A DNA stretch of 64,000 bases from Bradyrhizobium sp. CCGB01 (GCF_024199795.1 NZ_JANADK010000001.1:8370001-8434000); one strand, 5' to 3'. Shown: positions 51,734 through 60,543, numbered from the stretch's first letter. Made by a program: numbers and translations. Notes: a model not told the origin generated them from the sequence alone.

Positions 51734-52441
51734 TCATTTGGTGGTGCTGTCAATGCGGTTGAGAAGCCGGGACACGGCCGTGGGGTGCCACACGTCACCC
51801 CGAGGAGCCTTGATGCCCCTCGCATGAAGTTCGTCCGCAATGGCTCGTGTGGTGGCGATCCCAGCGGCGCGTATGTCATCCACGATGCCCTTGAGGTCAG
51901 CGGCGCGCTGAACAGCGTTCTCCTTGAGCTTCGCCACAGCCCGGTCATTGCCCACCTGCTTCCCTCGGAGGGCGCGGGCACCTTTGGGATTGCCTAGCTT
52001 CACCCCACGAGCCTTAGCAGCCGCCAGAGCCGCCTTGGTGCGCTCGCCAATAAGTCCTACTTCCAACTCAGCCACCGCTGCCATCTGCGTGAGAAGGAAG
52101 CGGCCCATCGCACCTGGGGGAACGCTTGGAAGGTCGCAGAACACAAGGTCAACCGTGCTCGACGCCAAGGCTCTGAGGAGGTCCACGTCACGAGTGAGCC
52201 GGTCTAACTTCGCGAAAACGAGTTTGGCGCCAGACACTTTGGCGTGCGCTAAGGCCGCTGTGAGCTTGGGGCGGTCGTTACGCTTGCCGCTCTCCACCTC
52301 AACGTACTCAGCGAGGACCTTCCACCGGCCGCCATTCAGGTAGCTCTCGACGGCGGCGCGCTGCGCCTCAAGGCCAAGGCCACTCTTCCCTTGCTTGTCT
52401 CGCGACACCCGCAGGTACGATACAAATTTCCCCTCAGCCAT
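51734..52441 (-). CDS. serine recombinase (resolvase family)
   Basis: The 235-residue protein has the resolvase catalytic domain with the nucleophile Ser in FVSYLRVSRDKQGKSGLGLE (about 6-25), the Arg pair of the active site in KLDRLTRDVDLLRAL, and the linking helix LLTQMAAVAELEVGLIGERT. A C-terminal DNA-binding part ends AISRL-like (HPTAVSRLLNRID). Codons ATGATG at the start give two equivalent starts. It is the only recombinase in the accessory region and may have mediated its insertion or internal rearrangement. Confidence 0.9.
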   Translation of the reverse strand: MAEGKFVSYLRVSRDKQGKSGLGLEAQRAAVESYLNGGRWKVLAEYVEVESGKRNDRPKLTAALAHAKVSGAKLVFAKLDRLTRDVDLLRALASSTVDLVFCDLPSVPPGAMGRFLLTQMAAVAELEVGLIGERTKAALAAAKARGVKLGNPKGARALRGKQVGNDRAVAKLKENAVQRAADLKGIVDDIRAAGIATTRAIADELHARGIKAPRGDVWHPTAVSRLLNRIDSTTK

Positions 52442-52512
52442 CACAGCCTCACTTCACACAAACAGATGTAACGAACGTTAGATGAATTTGTAACGCGGGC
52501 TGTTTTGAGGGC

Positions 52513-52552
52513 CAACGCACGTTTTGGAATCCCAGCGATTCCGTTTTGCATG
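52513..52552 (+). repeat. spaced island motif, copy 2
   Basis: CAACGCAC, a 15-base spacer and CGATTCCGTTTTGCATG. The spacer includes GGAATC, which pairs with GATTCC. It lies between the divergent recombinase gene and the gene at 52603. Confidence 0.55.
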
Positions 52553-52602
52553 GCAAGCGGTAGTGTGGGCGCAAGCAGTGGAGGGGATTCGATGGTGGAC
52601 AA

Positions 52603-53340
52603 ATGCAGCCGATAGACAATCTGACCACGCTCCACCTCGAAGAGGAACGGTTGCGAGGCGAGCACCTCGCGCTGACTGCTGCGAACGAAGAGCTGACGGA
52701 CCACACCCACATGATCCGTGAAGCGATGAATATGCTGTGGGCATTTACGCACGATTACACCCAAAAGAATGAAGACGAGCTGACGATGCAGTTCCTCGGG
52801 ATCAGACTTTTTAATGCGGCGGCTTCGTCGATAAAATTGGCGCACTCTGGTTATTACCAAAACGCCTTCTCTGCTTTACGGGATTTTCTGGAGACGTTTT
52901 TTCTTGTCGATTTCCTCGTGAGCAATCCAGAGAAGGTAAACGAGTGGCGGAGCGCTAATGCGAAAGCTCTGCGGAATGAGTTTGGACCGGCGGCGGTCCG
53001 TGAGGCTTTGGATAAGAGGGACGGCTTCAAAGAGAAAAAGCGGAAGCAGCTCTATGACCTGATATCGCACCATGCGACGCATGCGACCCCGAGTGGGTTC
53101 GCAATGACCGTGAAAGATGCGCTGGGCGAGATAGGGCCATTCTATCGGCCGGAATCATTCGTCGCGTGGACGCAAGAGGCGGTGAAGATGACCTGCAACA
53201 GCGGCATCGTTTTCGGTGCCTTCTTCAAAGAAGTGGGCTTGCCCTTGCTCAAGACCAAAGAGCATTACATTGGCGAGCTGGAAAAATGGCGGGCGAAATA
53301 CTTTGGCGCTGCGGTCAGTCAGCCCGATAAAAAGGATTGA
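52603..53340 (+). CDS. helical protein of unknown function, HEPN/DUF5677-like appearance
   Basis: The 245-residue protein is predicted mostly alpha-helical with no signal or membrane segment. Notable stretches are GYYQNAFSALRDFLETFFLV (about 86-105) and LYDLISHHATHATPSG (about 147-162). An A-x2-AL-R-x3-E helix followed by Y-x2-(L/I)-S-x2-x-H recurs in the protein at 54284-55030. This pattern is typical of DUF5677/HEPN-like families, but the assignment is by eye. It is in the accessory region, and its base composition is poorer in GC than the core genes. Confidence 0.65.
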   Translation: MQPIDNLTTLHLEEERLRGEHLALTAANEELTDHTHMIREAMNMLWAFTHDYTQKNEDELTMQFLGIRLFNAAASSIKLAHSGYYQNAFSALRDFLETFFLVDFLVSNPEKVNEWRSANAKALRNEFGPAAVREALDKRDGFKEKKRKQLYDLISHHATHATPSGFAMTVKDALGEIGPFYRPESFVAWTQEAVKMTCNSGIVFGAFFKEVGLPLLKTKEHYIGELEKWRAKYFGAAVSQPDKKD

Positions 53341-53389
53341 AACCAAGAGGCGAGCGCGCGACATTTGACGCCTTGGGCGGGGAACCGGA

Positions 53390-54196
53390 ATGTCGGACCT
53401 TTGGTACTACGCAGAGGGGAGTGAGACTGTAGGGCCTGTCGATTTTGATGGGCTGGGGCAGGTGCTCAAAAGGAAAGCTCGGCCGCAGGATGTCCTCGTC
53501 TGGCAGGAGGGCTACGCGGACTGGGTAGAAGCTGGCACCCTTCCCGCCCTCAAGGCGGTTTTCGTGCGACCGCCTCCGGTCCCCGTCAGGTCGGTGCCGA
53601 AACCTCCAGTACTCGAACAGCGCAACTCGCCGTTGCCGCCTGAATATCGACAGGCCGCCGCGCAGGTTGAAAAGAAGCCGCGCAACTGGATGGGCACGAT
53701 TTCTGGTTGGGCTGTCATTGTTGTAAGCGTCGTCGTTGGCAGAGCATTCGGCGGACTGTACTGGTTACCAGCGCTCCTTATTGCCTTGTGCATTTGGATA
53801 TTCACGAAGCTGAAGCTGCGCGACTACGCCGCCTGGATGCTCGGTGTGCTGGTCGGGCATACGCTCTGGATGGCCGTCGGTCACGGTACTCTTTTTGCGA
53901 TGGGGAAGCCCAACGAAGAGCTGGCGACATTCGCCGTTGACGCAGTCGTAGTCACTTGTCTGACGATTTGGGGAATGAAAACGCAATCCGTTGCGGTGAG
54001 CGTCTGTGTCCTTGTCTATCAAATCGTTGCGTTTGCGACCAACGCGGTCTTCTTTGAAGAGTACTCAAAGGTCAATGCGACCGCACCGATACTGCACCTC
54101 ATTCTGAGAGCTATCGGAATCGGTGTAGCCATATACGCGATTGTGAAAGCGCGGCAGTTCAAACGGCAGGTAGAGGTGCAGCCTGCTGTCGCCTAA
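53390..54196 (+). CDS. GYF_2 (DUF4339) domain membrane protein
   Basis: The 268-residue protein starts MSDLWYYAEGSETVGPVDFD. It has an N-terminal GYF_2/DUF4339 domain (about 1-55) ending VLVWQEGYADWVEAG, a proline-rich linker (about 58-90) and six or so membrane helices (about 103-255). GYF-type domains bind proline-rich peptides in eukaryotes; bacterial versions are often fused to membrane parts and their role is unknown. It follows the helical-protein gene on the same strand. Confidence 0.75.
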   Translation: MSDLWYYAEGSETVGPVDFDGLGQVLKRKARPQDVLVWQEGYADWVEAGTLPALKAVFVRPPPVPVRSVPKPPVLEQRNSPLPPEYRQAAAQVEKKPRNWMGTISGWAVIVVSVVVGRAFGGLYWLPALLIALCIWIFTKLKLRDYAAWMLGVLVGHTLWMAVGHGTLFAMGKPNEELATFAVDAVVVTCLTIWGMKTQSVAVSVCVLVYQIVAFATNAVFFEEYSKVNATAPILHLILRAIGIGVAIYAIVKARQFKRQVEVQPAVA

Positions 54197-54216
54197 GTGC
54201 CCGTTTAGTTATTATA

Positions 54217-54256
54217 CAACGTGCTCTGCGGAATCGCAGGGATTCCGATTTGTATA
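54217..54256 (+). repeat. spaced island motif, copy 3
   Basis: CAACGTGC, a 15-base spacer and GGATTCCGATTTGTATA. The spacer again contains GGAATC pairing with GATTCC. It lies between the convergent GYF_2 gene and the ParA operon. Confidence 0.55.
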
Positions 54257-54283
54257 GCTCAAAACGCTCGGAGCTGGAGAGAG

Positions 54284-55030
54284 CTACGGGGTCCGGATGT
54301 TGACGCCCACGGCTTGGCGCAAAGCAGTCCGTTTTGACGTGCTGATGCTAAGTCCCAAAACTTCACGCAGAGGTGTCAACTTTGTACCCTGTAAGGCACT
54401 GCTGTGCATCGATGCCATAAGCAACGAAACCCCCTCTATCGTGCGCTTCTCCCTCGTTGACCACATCGAGGCCTTGATCGGATCGACGCTCCAAAGCAGG
54501 ACGTCCGAAATGGGATCAGTCATACGGAAGTCAACGGCTGATGCGTGAACAGCTTTGGATAGCAGTGCGTACTCGGTCTTCAGGAGCCCAAGGCCTGATA
54601 CGTTTTCGGGCAACGATCCCAAGCGTGGATGTTTTTCGAGATACCTAACTAAATCCGTAAAGCCGATGATGAACTTGCCAGAGCCCCAAAGCTCCAGTTC
54701 TATCGGATGATCATTGTAGTAGATCGAACAGAGAATGTTTTCGATGCAGCCACGCAAAGCCTGCAGAGCGGCGCGCCAAGCTCCAACCGAAGCATTCACA
54801 TGTGAAACGAGAGCGTCGTTATGCGCTTCGAAAAAAAACGCAGCGCTCCCACTACTGTAGTGTGGAACTACCAAATAGGCCTTAATCGCTTGAATAGCGC
54901 TCAGCCTGCGATAGCTTTCTTGGTATACGGCGTTATCTTGAAGTTGCGTCCAATTTTGCGCAGCTTGTGCTGTCCACTCCTTGAAAAAGACGGCATGGTT
55001 GGCATCAATTTCGTTGATTAGCTGTGACAT
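54284..55030 (-). CDS. third gene of the ParA operon, helical protein with HEPN-like pattern
   Basis: The 248-residue protein has no signal peptide and is mostly helical. It contains GAWRAALQALRGCIENILCS (about 82-101) and EYALLSKAVHASAVDFRMTD (about 151-170), the same helix plus S-x2-x-H pattern as the protein at 52603. HEPN-type domains are often RNases in toxin and defence systems, but a complete R-x4-6-H motif is not evident here. Its start shares one base with the stop of the middle gene, so the three proteins are made together. Confidence 0.65.
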   Translation of the reverse strand: MSQLINEIDANHAVFFKEWTAQAAQNWTQLQDNAVYQESYRRLSAIQAIKAYLVVPHYSSGSAAFFFEAHNDALVSHVNASVGAWRAALQALRGCIENILCSIYYNDHPIELELWGSGKFIIGFTDLVRYLEKHPRLGSLPENVSGLGLLKTEYALLSKAVHASAVDFRMTDPISDVLLWSVDPIKASMWSTREKRTIEGVSLLMASMHSSALQGTKLTPLREVLGLSISTSKRTALRQAVGVNIRTP

Positions 55031-55407
55031 TACTTCAGCAAAAAGTTGAGCGCCGTCATCAGCTCGGGATTAACATCCGACTTGGTTCGCTGGACGGCGT
55101 TTCTGAGTTTTTTCCGGGCTTCGGGGTCTTGCTCTAAATGCCGCAGAATCTTCCCTACGATGTCACGTGTGGATTCTGTATTTTTGACCTCCAATGGAAA
55201 CTTGTACTCTTCGATCACGGTCCGCCACTGCGCCTTGTCAAATTGTGACAACGCCACCAAGGCGCTCAGCGCCATGGGGATGTCAGCTGTATTCGGCTTC
55301 GGTCGCGTCGGCGGTCGCAGTTTCATGCTCTCTAGTTCTACATTCGGAGCGAGCCGAAGTGCCTCCGCCAAATTGACGAGTATCTTTGCTATTTCGTGAG
55401 TTTTCAT
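55030..55407 (-). CDS. small middle gene of the ParA operon
   Basis: The 125-residue protein starts MKTHEIAKILVNLAEALRLA. It is helical and soluble, with basic and acidic patches, and ends NPELMTALNFLLK. It overlaps the ParA stop by four bases (ATGA) and the next gene by one base. I do not recognise a named family. Its position suits a ParB-like partner or an adaptor, but no DNA-binding motif is visible. Confidence 0.7.
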   Translation of the reverse strand: MKTHEIAKILVNLAEALRLAPNVELESMKLRPPTRPKPNTADIPMALSALVALSQFDKAQWRTVIEEYKFPLEVKNTESTRDIVGKILRHLEQDPEARKKLRNAVQRTKSDVNPELMTALNFLLK

Positions 55408-56258
55408 TTTGTCTTCAGCTTTGCGAGCAGCTCGTCACCCAGAGCGGTAAATTCCCCGATAGCGTTGTTATCAGGCATTCCAAAAATCGAACAGTTCTTG
55501 GCTGCGGATTCTGCAACAGAAGTCCGTTCAACAATCTGGGTAGAAAATACCATGCCTTGGAACGCCGTTTGAAGGGTTTGCGCCGTTTGTGTCCGAAAAT
55601 AAGACGTGCGACCAACGCGCGAGATGATGATCCCGGCGTGAATCAAAGGGTTTTCCAAATCTTGAGAGAGTTTAGAGATCCGGTTTAGCAACAGCGCGAT
55701 TCCAAGGCTCGACAGGAAGTCCAAGGAAACGGGAACGACGTAGTGAGTGCTGATGGCCAGAGCGTTTTGAGTAGGGATAGTGAGGTTGGGCGGACAGTCG
55801 CACACAACCACGTCGTAGTTCCCGAGAACATCCTTGATGGCTCTGCGGAGGCGCGTTTCGCGAGCGACTTCAGAACTCAAGTCCAGATCGATGGTGAAGA
55901 GGTCGAGGTGAGAGGGAATCAAATCAACGTTGTTGAAGACGCCCTTGAGTATCACGTCCTGCACGGGCTTAGCTTTACCCTCGGCACTCGTGTGTTGACG
56001 GACCCCAAGGAGGTTGGCAACCGTGCCGTTAGCCGTAGCGTGTTTTTCCCAAGCCGGAACAGAGATACAGGAAAACGTTGCGTTTGTTTGCGGGTCCAAA
56101 TCAATCAAGAGCGTGCGCAGGCCTTTCCGGCCACAATAGGCAGCAAAATTTACTGCGATAGCAGTCTTGCCGACCCCTCCCTTGAGATTGACGCATGAAA
56201 CTACGATTGGCTGTTTCGGCACAGCTTTTTGCGCAGCCTTTTTAACTGGCTTGGACAT
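55404..56258 (-). CDS. ParA-family ATPase
   Basis: The 284-residue protein has a basic leader and the deviant Walker A motif NLKGGVGKTAIAVNFA (about 24-39), Walker A' DLDPQTNATFS (about 54-64) and Walker B VVVCDCPPNL (about 151-160). ParA-type ATPases place plasmids or protein complexes by cycling on DNA or membranes. No ParB gene or obvious parS cluster accompanies it; instead two unrelated small genes overlap it in a tight operon. GGGGGAAG precedes the ATG. Confidence 0.9.
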   Translation of the reverse strand: MSKPVKKAAQKAVPKQPIVVSCVNLKGGVGKTAIAVNFAAYCGRKGLRTLLIDLDPQTNATFSCISVPAWEKHATANGTVANLLGVRQHTSAEGKAKPVQDVILKGVFNNVDLIPSHLDLFTIDLDLSSEVARETRLRRAIKDVLGNYDVVVCDCPPNLTIPTQNALAISTHYVVPVSLDFLSSLGIALLLNRISKLSQDLENPLIHAGIIISRVGRTSYFRTQTAQTLQTAFQGMVFSTQIVERTSVAESAAKNCSIFGMPDNNAIGEFTALGDELLAKLKTK

Positions 56259-56741
56259 GCTTCCCCCTCAACCCACAAGTTGTATGGAAGCTAAAGGGCA
56301 AGCGATAAGCTGTAAACCTAAAGGAGCGGACTTAGCCAAAATGCCTAGACAGCCTTTACGTCGAATGCTGCATCCCGAGCAACGGTGAAGGAATCCTGCG
56401 CTGATACAAGCCAAGACTTGCAGGAGGGCAGACGATGGTTACGCTCACGAAGCAGCCAAGCGTCATCTCGTCCTGGGGTGGTCACTGCCGCTGGAAACAG
56501 CGTGGGCGAGTTTGCGGCGAACGAAAGCACCATCGACGGCAAATCTGACTGTGATTGAAAGCTAAGTGCACGGGTGGTGGATGACGTCGCGACCGGCCTT
56601 CCGTAGGGCCCTGTAGGGGCTAGCGCAAATACAAAAGACTGCTACAAAACCCGAACCTAGCGGCGAAAATTGTCTAGTCTTATCAATGCTGATGGGCGCA
56701 GTTCGCGGTTCCCACCCAACTGTACCAATATTGCCGATTGC
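56259..56741. other. right-hand end of the accessory region, no gene supported
   Basis: About 480 bases without a convincing reading frame. The upstream part should carry the promoter of the ParA operon. Composition changes back to core-like GC somewhere here, so the right border of the inserted region is probably within 56.4-56.7 kb. No attachment-site duplicate was recognised. Confidence 0.45.
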
Positions 56742-57041
56742 CTAGCTTTGCTTCCCCGCAATGATCTCCTGCAGCGTCGCCACATGCCGTGCGAAGGCGC
56801 CGCGGCCGGCGGCGGTGGCGGTGACTGTGGTCTGCGGCTTCTTGCCGACAAAGGCTTTCTCTACGGAAACATACCCGGCCTTGGCCAGCGTCTCGATATG
56901 GGCCCCGAGATTGCCGTCGGTGGCGCCGGTGAGTTTCTTCAGCCTTGAAAACTCCAGGCCTGCCGACTGCGGCAGCGCATTCAGCGCCGCCATGATCTTC
57001 AGCCGCAACGGCTGGTGGATGATGTCGTCGAGCTCGGCCAT
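56742..57041 (-). CDS. winged-helix transcriptional regulator (HTH_34 type)
   Basis: The 99-residue protein MAELDDIIHQPLRLKIMAAL has a winged helix with the recognition helix in LKKLTGATDGNLGAHIETLA (about 34-53) and a basic wing at VEKAFVGKKPQTTV. It is a small ArsR/MarR-like repressor. The gene begins three bases after the membrane-protein gene stops, and with the hydrolase forms a three-gene operon. Confidence 0.85.
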   Translation of the reverse strand: MAELDDIIHQPLRLKIMAALNALPQSAGLEFSRLKKLTGATDGNLGAHIETLAKAGYVSVEKAFVGKKPQTTVTATAAGRGAFARHVATLQEIIAGKQS

Positions 57042-57043
57042 GT

Positions 57044-57598
57044 CTAGCTCCGCCGCATCCAGAGGCCGCCGACGATCAGGCCGCCCCCGTTCACGACCGC
57101 CATCCATGGCAGGAAGGTGTCGCCGACCACGAAGAAATAGCCGATCAGCGTCAGCGCGGTGATCGCAGCGGCGATCACGATGAAGGCGCGGCCGAACCAC
57201 AAGCCGGCCAGCGCGTAGAACAGCATGCAATAGATCGTCCAGAACGTGCCCTGCTGGCGCGGCGTGAAGTGGCCGAGCACCGACGAGCAGAACAAGCCGA
57301 ACCCGACGAGCATCAGGAAAGCGGCCAGCATGCGCGCGTCGAAGCTGCGAATGCCACTCGATGGTTGATTGGAGGCGCTGATGGCGAAGGAGCCGGCAAT
57401 GCCGAGGACGTAGACCGTAATCCAGAAATAATATCCCTGCTGCGGCCACAGCCACGTGGCGATATTGGCGGCGAAGACCAGTCCGCCCCACATGATGATC
57501 AACTGGCTGGCGAGGTCGTAGATCCGCGATTGACGGACGCGACTGACCATGTCGTCGATATCGGCGAGCGCTTCAGCCGCCTGTTTGCTGTCGATCAT
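57044..57598 (-). CDS. membrane protein of unknown function, middle gene of hydrolase operon
   Basis: The 184-residue protein starts [20 protein letters not shown] with a soluble helix. It then has five predicted membrane helices (about 30-50, 58-78, 88-108, 118-150 and 155-178). Its start overlaps the hydrolase stop by four bases (ATGA). It is commonly found beside an HTH_34 regulator in this group, which suggests the regulator controls it. Function unknown. Confidence 0.75.
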   Translation of the reverse strand: MIDSKQAAEALADIDDMVSRVRQSRIYDLASQLIIMWGGLVFAANIATWLWPQQGYYFWITVYVLGIAGSFAISASNQPSSGIRSFDARMLAAFLMLVGFGLFCSSVLGHFTPRQQGTFWTIYCMLFYALAGLWFGRAFIVIAAAITALTLIGYFFVVGDTFLPWMAVVNGGGLIVGGLWMRRS

Positions 57599-58605
57599 GA
57601 CTGCCCGCTCCCGCGCGTTGCCACATCCTCGGCGATCGCATTGACCGCTTTCGGGTTGGTGACGATGCCCATGTGGTTGATGCCGTCGATGACCTTGACG
57701 TCGACCGAAGGCTTCACTGCCTGCACGGTCTCCGCATATTTGTCCGAGATCATCATCTCGTCCTCGGCGCCGCCGAAGACCGTGATCGGGCGTGTCGTCG
57801 CCGGAAGATCGATGCGATAGCCGCGCGTGCCGAAATTGCGCATCAGGCGGTCGGAATAGGTGGAGACCAGATACTTCGCCGAATTCTGCGGCACGGCCAG
57901 AGCGAGCACCGGAAGCTGCGAGCAGCAGTCGATGCCGAGCTTGCGCAGCGCGGCAAGACCGAAATAGCGCGGCATGTCCGCGTTGGCCCAGCCGCCGGCT
58001 TTCGGCTTGTTGGTCGGCGCGTCGTAGCCGAGATAGGGCGCGAGCAGCACGGTGCGCACGAACATGTCCTGCATGATCGGGGTCGCCGCGACGCGCAGCG
58101 AGAAGCCGGCGCCGGCGGAATGGCCGATCAGGGTGAGCGGCAGGTCCGGCGCGCTCTTGCGGACATGCGCGACGAAATCGACGAGATCGTCCTCGAGCTG
58201 GCCGACATAGCCGATGTCGCCGCGCGTGCCGGAGCCGCCATGGCCGCGAATGTCGAGCGCCCAGGTCTCCACCCCGCGCGCGGCGATCGCATGGGTCAGC
58301 GCGTGATTGACCGTTCCGCTCGAGCCGGAGGAGCCATGGATGAAGATCGCGCCCCGGTCGGTCGCGGCGCCAACCGGCGCATAGTGGCGAAAGCCGATCC
58401 AGGTGCCGTCGCGGGCCTGGAAGCGCTCGAGCGCGGGCAGTGTGGACCAGTCGATCCCCTTGGCGGACTCGGAGACCGATCGCATCTCCGGCGGCCGCTC
58501 CAGCGGCGTTGCAATCATCGCGACCAGGATCAGCGCCGCGGCGCCGACCGCACACAGCGCCCATTTCAGGCCGCTCAAAACGCCGCGCAGCAGACGGATC
58601 GCCAT
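57595..58605 (-). CDS. alpha/beta hydrolase (lysophospholipase-like), membrane-anchored
   Basis: The 336-residue protein has an N-terminal membrane helix (about 13-33) and an alpha/beta hydrolase domain. [10 protein letters not shown] forms the oxyanion region (about 88-97), the nucleophile Ser lies in [14 protein letters not shown] (about 159-172), an acidic residue in FGGAEDEMM and the catalytic His in [14 protein letters not shown] (about 308-321). Substrates may be lipid or ester. It heads the operon with the membrane protein and regulator and is divergent from xseA. Confidence 0.85.
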   Translation of the reverse strand: MAIRLLRGVLSGLKWALCAVGAAALILVAMIATPLERPPEMRSVSESAKGIDWSTLPALERFQARDGTWIGFRHYAPVGAATDRGAIFIHGSSGSSGTVNHALTHAIAARGVETWALDIRGHGGSGTRGDIGYVGQLEDDLVDFVAHVRKSAPDLPLTLIGHSAGAGFSLRVAATPIMQDMFVRTVLLAPYLGYDAPTNKPKAGGWANADMPRYFGLAALRKLGIDCCSQLPVLALAVPQNSAKYLVSTYSDRLMRNFGTRGYRIDLPATTRPITVFGGAEDEMMISDKYAETVQAVKPSVDVKVIDGINHMGIVTNPKAVNAIAEDVATRGSGQS

Positions 58606-58723
58606 GGCTCAAACTCCCTCTCACACCACCAATAGAGAACTCTATATTGCAGAGTACTCTTACGATCAAGTCCCGGATTGGCGCCGCGCTGCGAAAATCC
58701 TTAACGTCGGGTCTGACCCCAAA

Positions 58724-60364
58724 ATGCCGAATCGTTTGCCGATGCCGCCTGCGGAACAACTGAACAACGCGCCCGAATTCACCGTTTCCGAGCTCTCGCA
58801 GTCCCTGAAGCGGACGGTGGAGGACACCTATGGCCATGTCCGGGTCCGCGGCGAGATCTCGGGCTTTCGCGGCCCCCACTCCTCCGGCCATTGCTATTTC
58901 GCGCTGAAGGACGAGAGCGCCAAGATCGAGGCGGTGATCTGGAAGGGCGTGCACGGCCGCATGCGCTTCAAGCCCCAGGAAGGGCTCGAGGTGATCGCCA
59001 CCGGCAAGCTCACCACCTATCCGGGCTCCTCCAAGTACCAGATCGTGATCGAGGCGCTGGAGCCGGCCGGCATCGGCGCGCTGATGGCGCTGATGGAGGA
59101 GCGCAAGAAGAAGCTCGCCGCCGAGGGCCTGTTCGACGAGGCGCGCAAGCAGCTCCTGCCCTGGCTGCCCGAGGTGATCGGCGTCGTGACCTCGCCGACC
59201 GGCGCCGTGATCCGCGACATCCTGCATCGGCTGGAGGATCGTTTTCCCCGCCGCGTGCTGGTGTGGCCGGTGAAGGTGCAGGGCGAAGGATCGGCCGAGC
59301 AGGTCGCAGCCGCGATCCGCGGCTTCAACGCGCTGCCCGAGGGCGGCAAGATTCCGCGGCCCGACGTCTTGATCGTCGCGCGCGGCGGCGGCTCGCTGGA
59401 GGACCTGTGGTCGTTCAACGAGGAGATCGTGGTGCGCGCCGCGGCCGAGAGCATGATCCCGCTGATCTCGGCGGTCGGGCATGAGACCGACATCACGCTG
59501 ATCGATTTCGTCGCCGACAAGCGCGCGCCGACGCCGACGGCGGCGGCCGAGATGGCGGTGCCGGTGCGCAGCGAATTGTTCGTCGAGGTCGCCGATCTCG
59601 CCCGCCGCACCCGCGCCTATTGGCAGCGTGCCCATGAGAGCCGCCGCAGCGAGCTGCGCGCCGCCGCGCGCGCACTGCCGGCGGCCGGCGATCTGCTCGC
59701 GATCCCGCGGCAGCGGCTGGATTCAGCAGGCGCTGCCCTGCCCCGCGGGCTCAAGGCCAACACGCACGCGCATTTCCGCCGGTTTACCGCTGCCAGTGCA
59801 AAACTGACGCTGCGGGTGCTGCACGGGCAGATCTCGCAGGCCGATCACCGGCTCACCGTGTGCGGCGAGCGGCTCGGCCTTTCCGCGCGCTCGCTGTTGC
59901 GGCAGCGGCGCGACCGTTTTGCCGGGCTTGAGGTGCGACTGCGCGCCTCAAAACTTTCCAACGCACAGGCACAGCGCAACGCGATCGCCCGCCAGCGCGA
60001 GCGTACGCATCGTCTTAGCGAACGCGCCGGCCGCGCGCTCGTCACGCTGTTGCACCGGCTCGATGCCCGCGTCGAGAACAGCGGCAAGCTGCTCTCCGCG
60101 CTGTCCTATCGCAGCGTGCTCGCGCGCGGCTTCGCGCTGGTGCGCGACGAAGCCGGACATCCGCTGCATGCGGCGGATGCGATCGGGCCCGGCGCGCGCG
60201 TCGAGATCGAGTTTGCGGATGGACGAGTGGCGGCCACCGCGGATGCGGATCGACCTGCGCCGACGACCAAGCGCACGCCGTCGCAACCGAAGCCGGCCGC
60301 GCAGGAAACAAAACCCGCGCCGAAGCGCGTGGCCAAGCCGGTGGACCAGGGCAATTTGTTCTGA
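58724..60364 (+). CDS. xseA: exodeoxyribonuclease VII large subunit
   Basis: XseA with XseB degrades single-stranded DNA. The 546-residue protein has the N-terminal OB fold ([20 protein letters not shown], then [18 protein letters not shown]) and the catalytic region [20 protein letters not shown] (about 156-175). [14 protein letters not shown] and [20 protein letters not shown] follow, then a long coiled coil (about 300-450). The C-terminus is a basic, proline-rich extension. ATGs at 58724 and 58742 are both possible starts. Confidence 0.95.
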   Translation: MPNRLPMPPAEQLNNAPEFTVSELSQSLKRTVEDTYGHVRVRGEISGFRGPHSSGHCYFALKDESAKIEAVIWKGVHGRMRFKPQEGLEVIATGKLTTYPGSSKYQIVIEALEPAGIGALMALMEERKKKLAAEGLFDEARKQLLPWLPEVIGVVTSPTGAVIRDILHRLEDRFPRRVLVWPVKVQGEGSAEQVAAAIRGFNALPEGGKIPRPDVLIVARGGGSLEDLWSFNEEIVVRAAAESMIPLISAVGHETDITLIDFVADKRAPTPTAAAEMAVPVRSELFVEVADLARRTRAYWQRAHESRRSELRAAARALPAAGDLLAIPRQRLDSAGAALPRGLKANTHAHFRRFTAASAKLTLRVLHGQISQADHRLTVCGERLGLSARSLLRQRRDRFAGLEVRLRASKLSNAQAQRNAIARQRERTHRLSERAGRALVTLLHRLDARVENSGKLLSALSYRSVLARGFALVRDEAGHPLHAADAIGPGARVEIEFADGRVAATADADRPAPTTKRTPSQPKPAAQETKPAPKRVAKPVDQGNLF

Positions 60365-60390
60365 GACGTGAGGGCGGCGTTCCACTCGCG

Positions 60391-60512
60391 GTGTCATTCC
60401 CCGCGAAAGCGGGGAATCCAGTACGCCGCGGCTTCCCGATGAATCACGGACGTCCCGGCGTACTGGATCGCCCGTTCCTAGTGCGCAATTGCGCACTGGC
60501 CGGGCGATGACA
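60391..60512. repeat. dispersed palindromic element (GTCATTCCCCGCGAAAGCGGGG family)
   Basis: The element contains the hairpin CCCCGCGAAAGCGGGG, inverted CCAGTACGCC / GGCGTACTGG arms, and a perfect 18-bp palindrome AGTGCGCAATTGCGCACT at 60480-60497, ending GATGACA. It lies just past xseA. Confidence 0.85.
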
Positions 60513-60543
60513 GCGAGTGTGTGGAGAGCGCGGGCCACAAGCT

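Noticed and set aside
56380..56410. possible fourth copy of the spaced island motif (CAACGGTG, then GATAC)
   Set aside because: Only the first block and part of the second agree; the TTGCAT part is missing.
56167..56542. short frames on both strands upstream of the ParA gene
   Set aside because: Low complexity, no ribosome sites, and partly overlapping the ParA coding sequence.
57044..59635. 863-codon minus-strand frame spanning xseA and the hydrolase
   Set aside because: It only joins antisense xseA, an off-frame hydrolase and the real membrane protein; the genuine genes are called separately.
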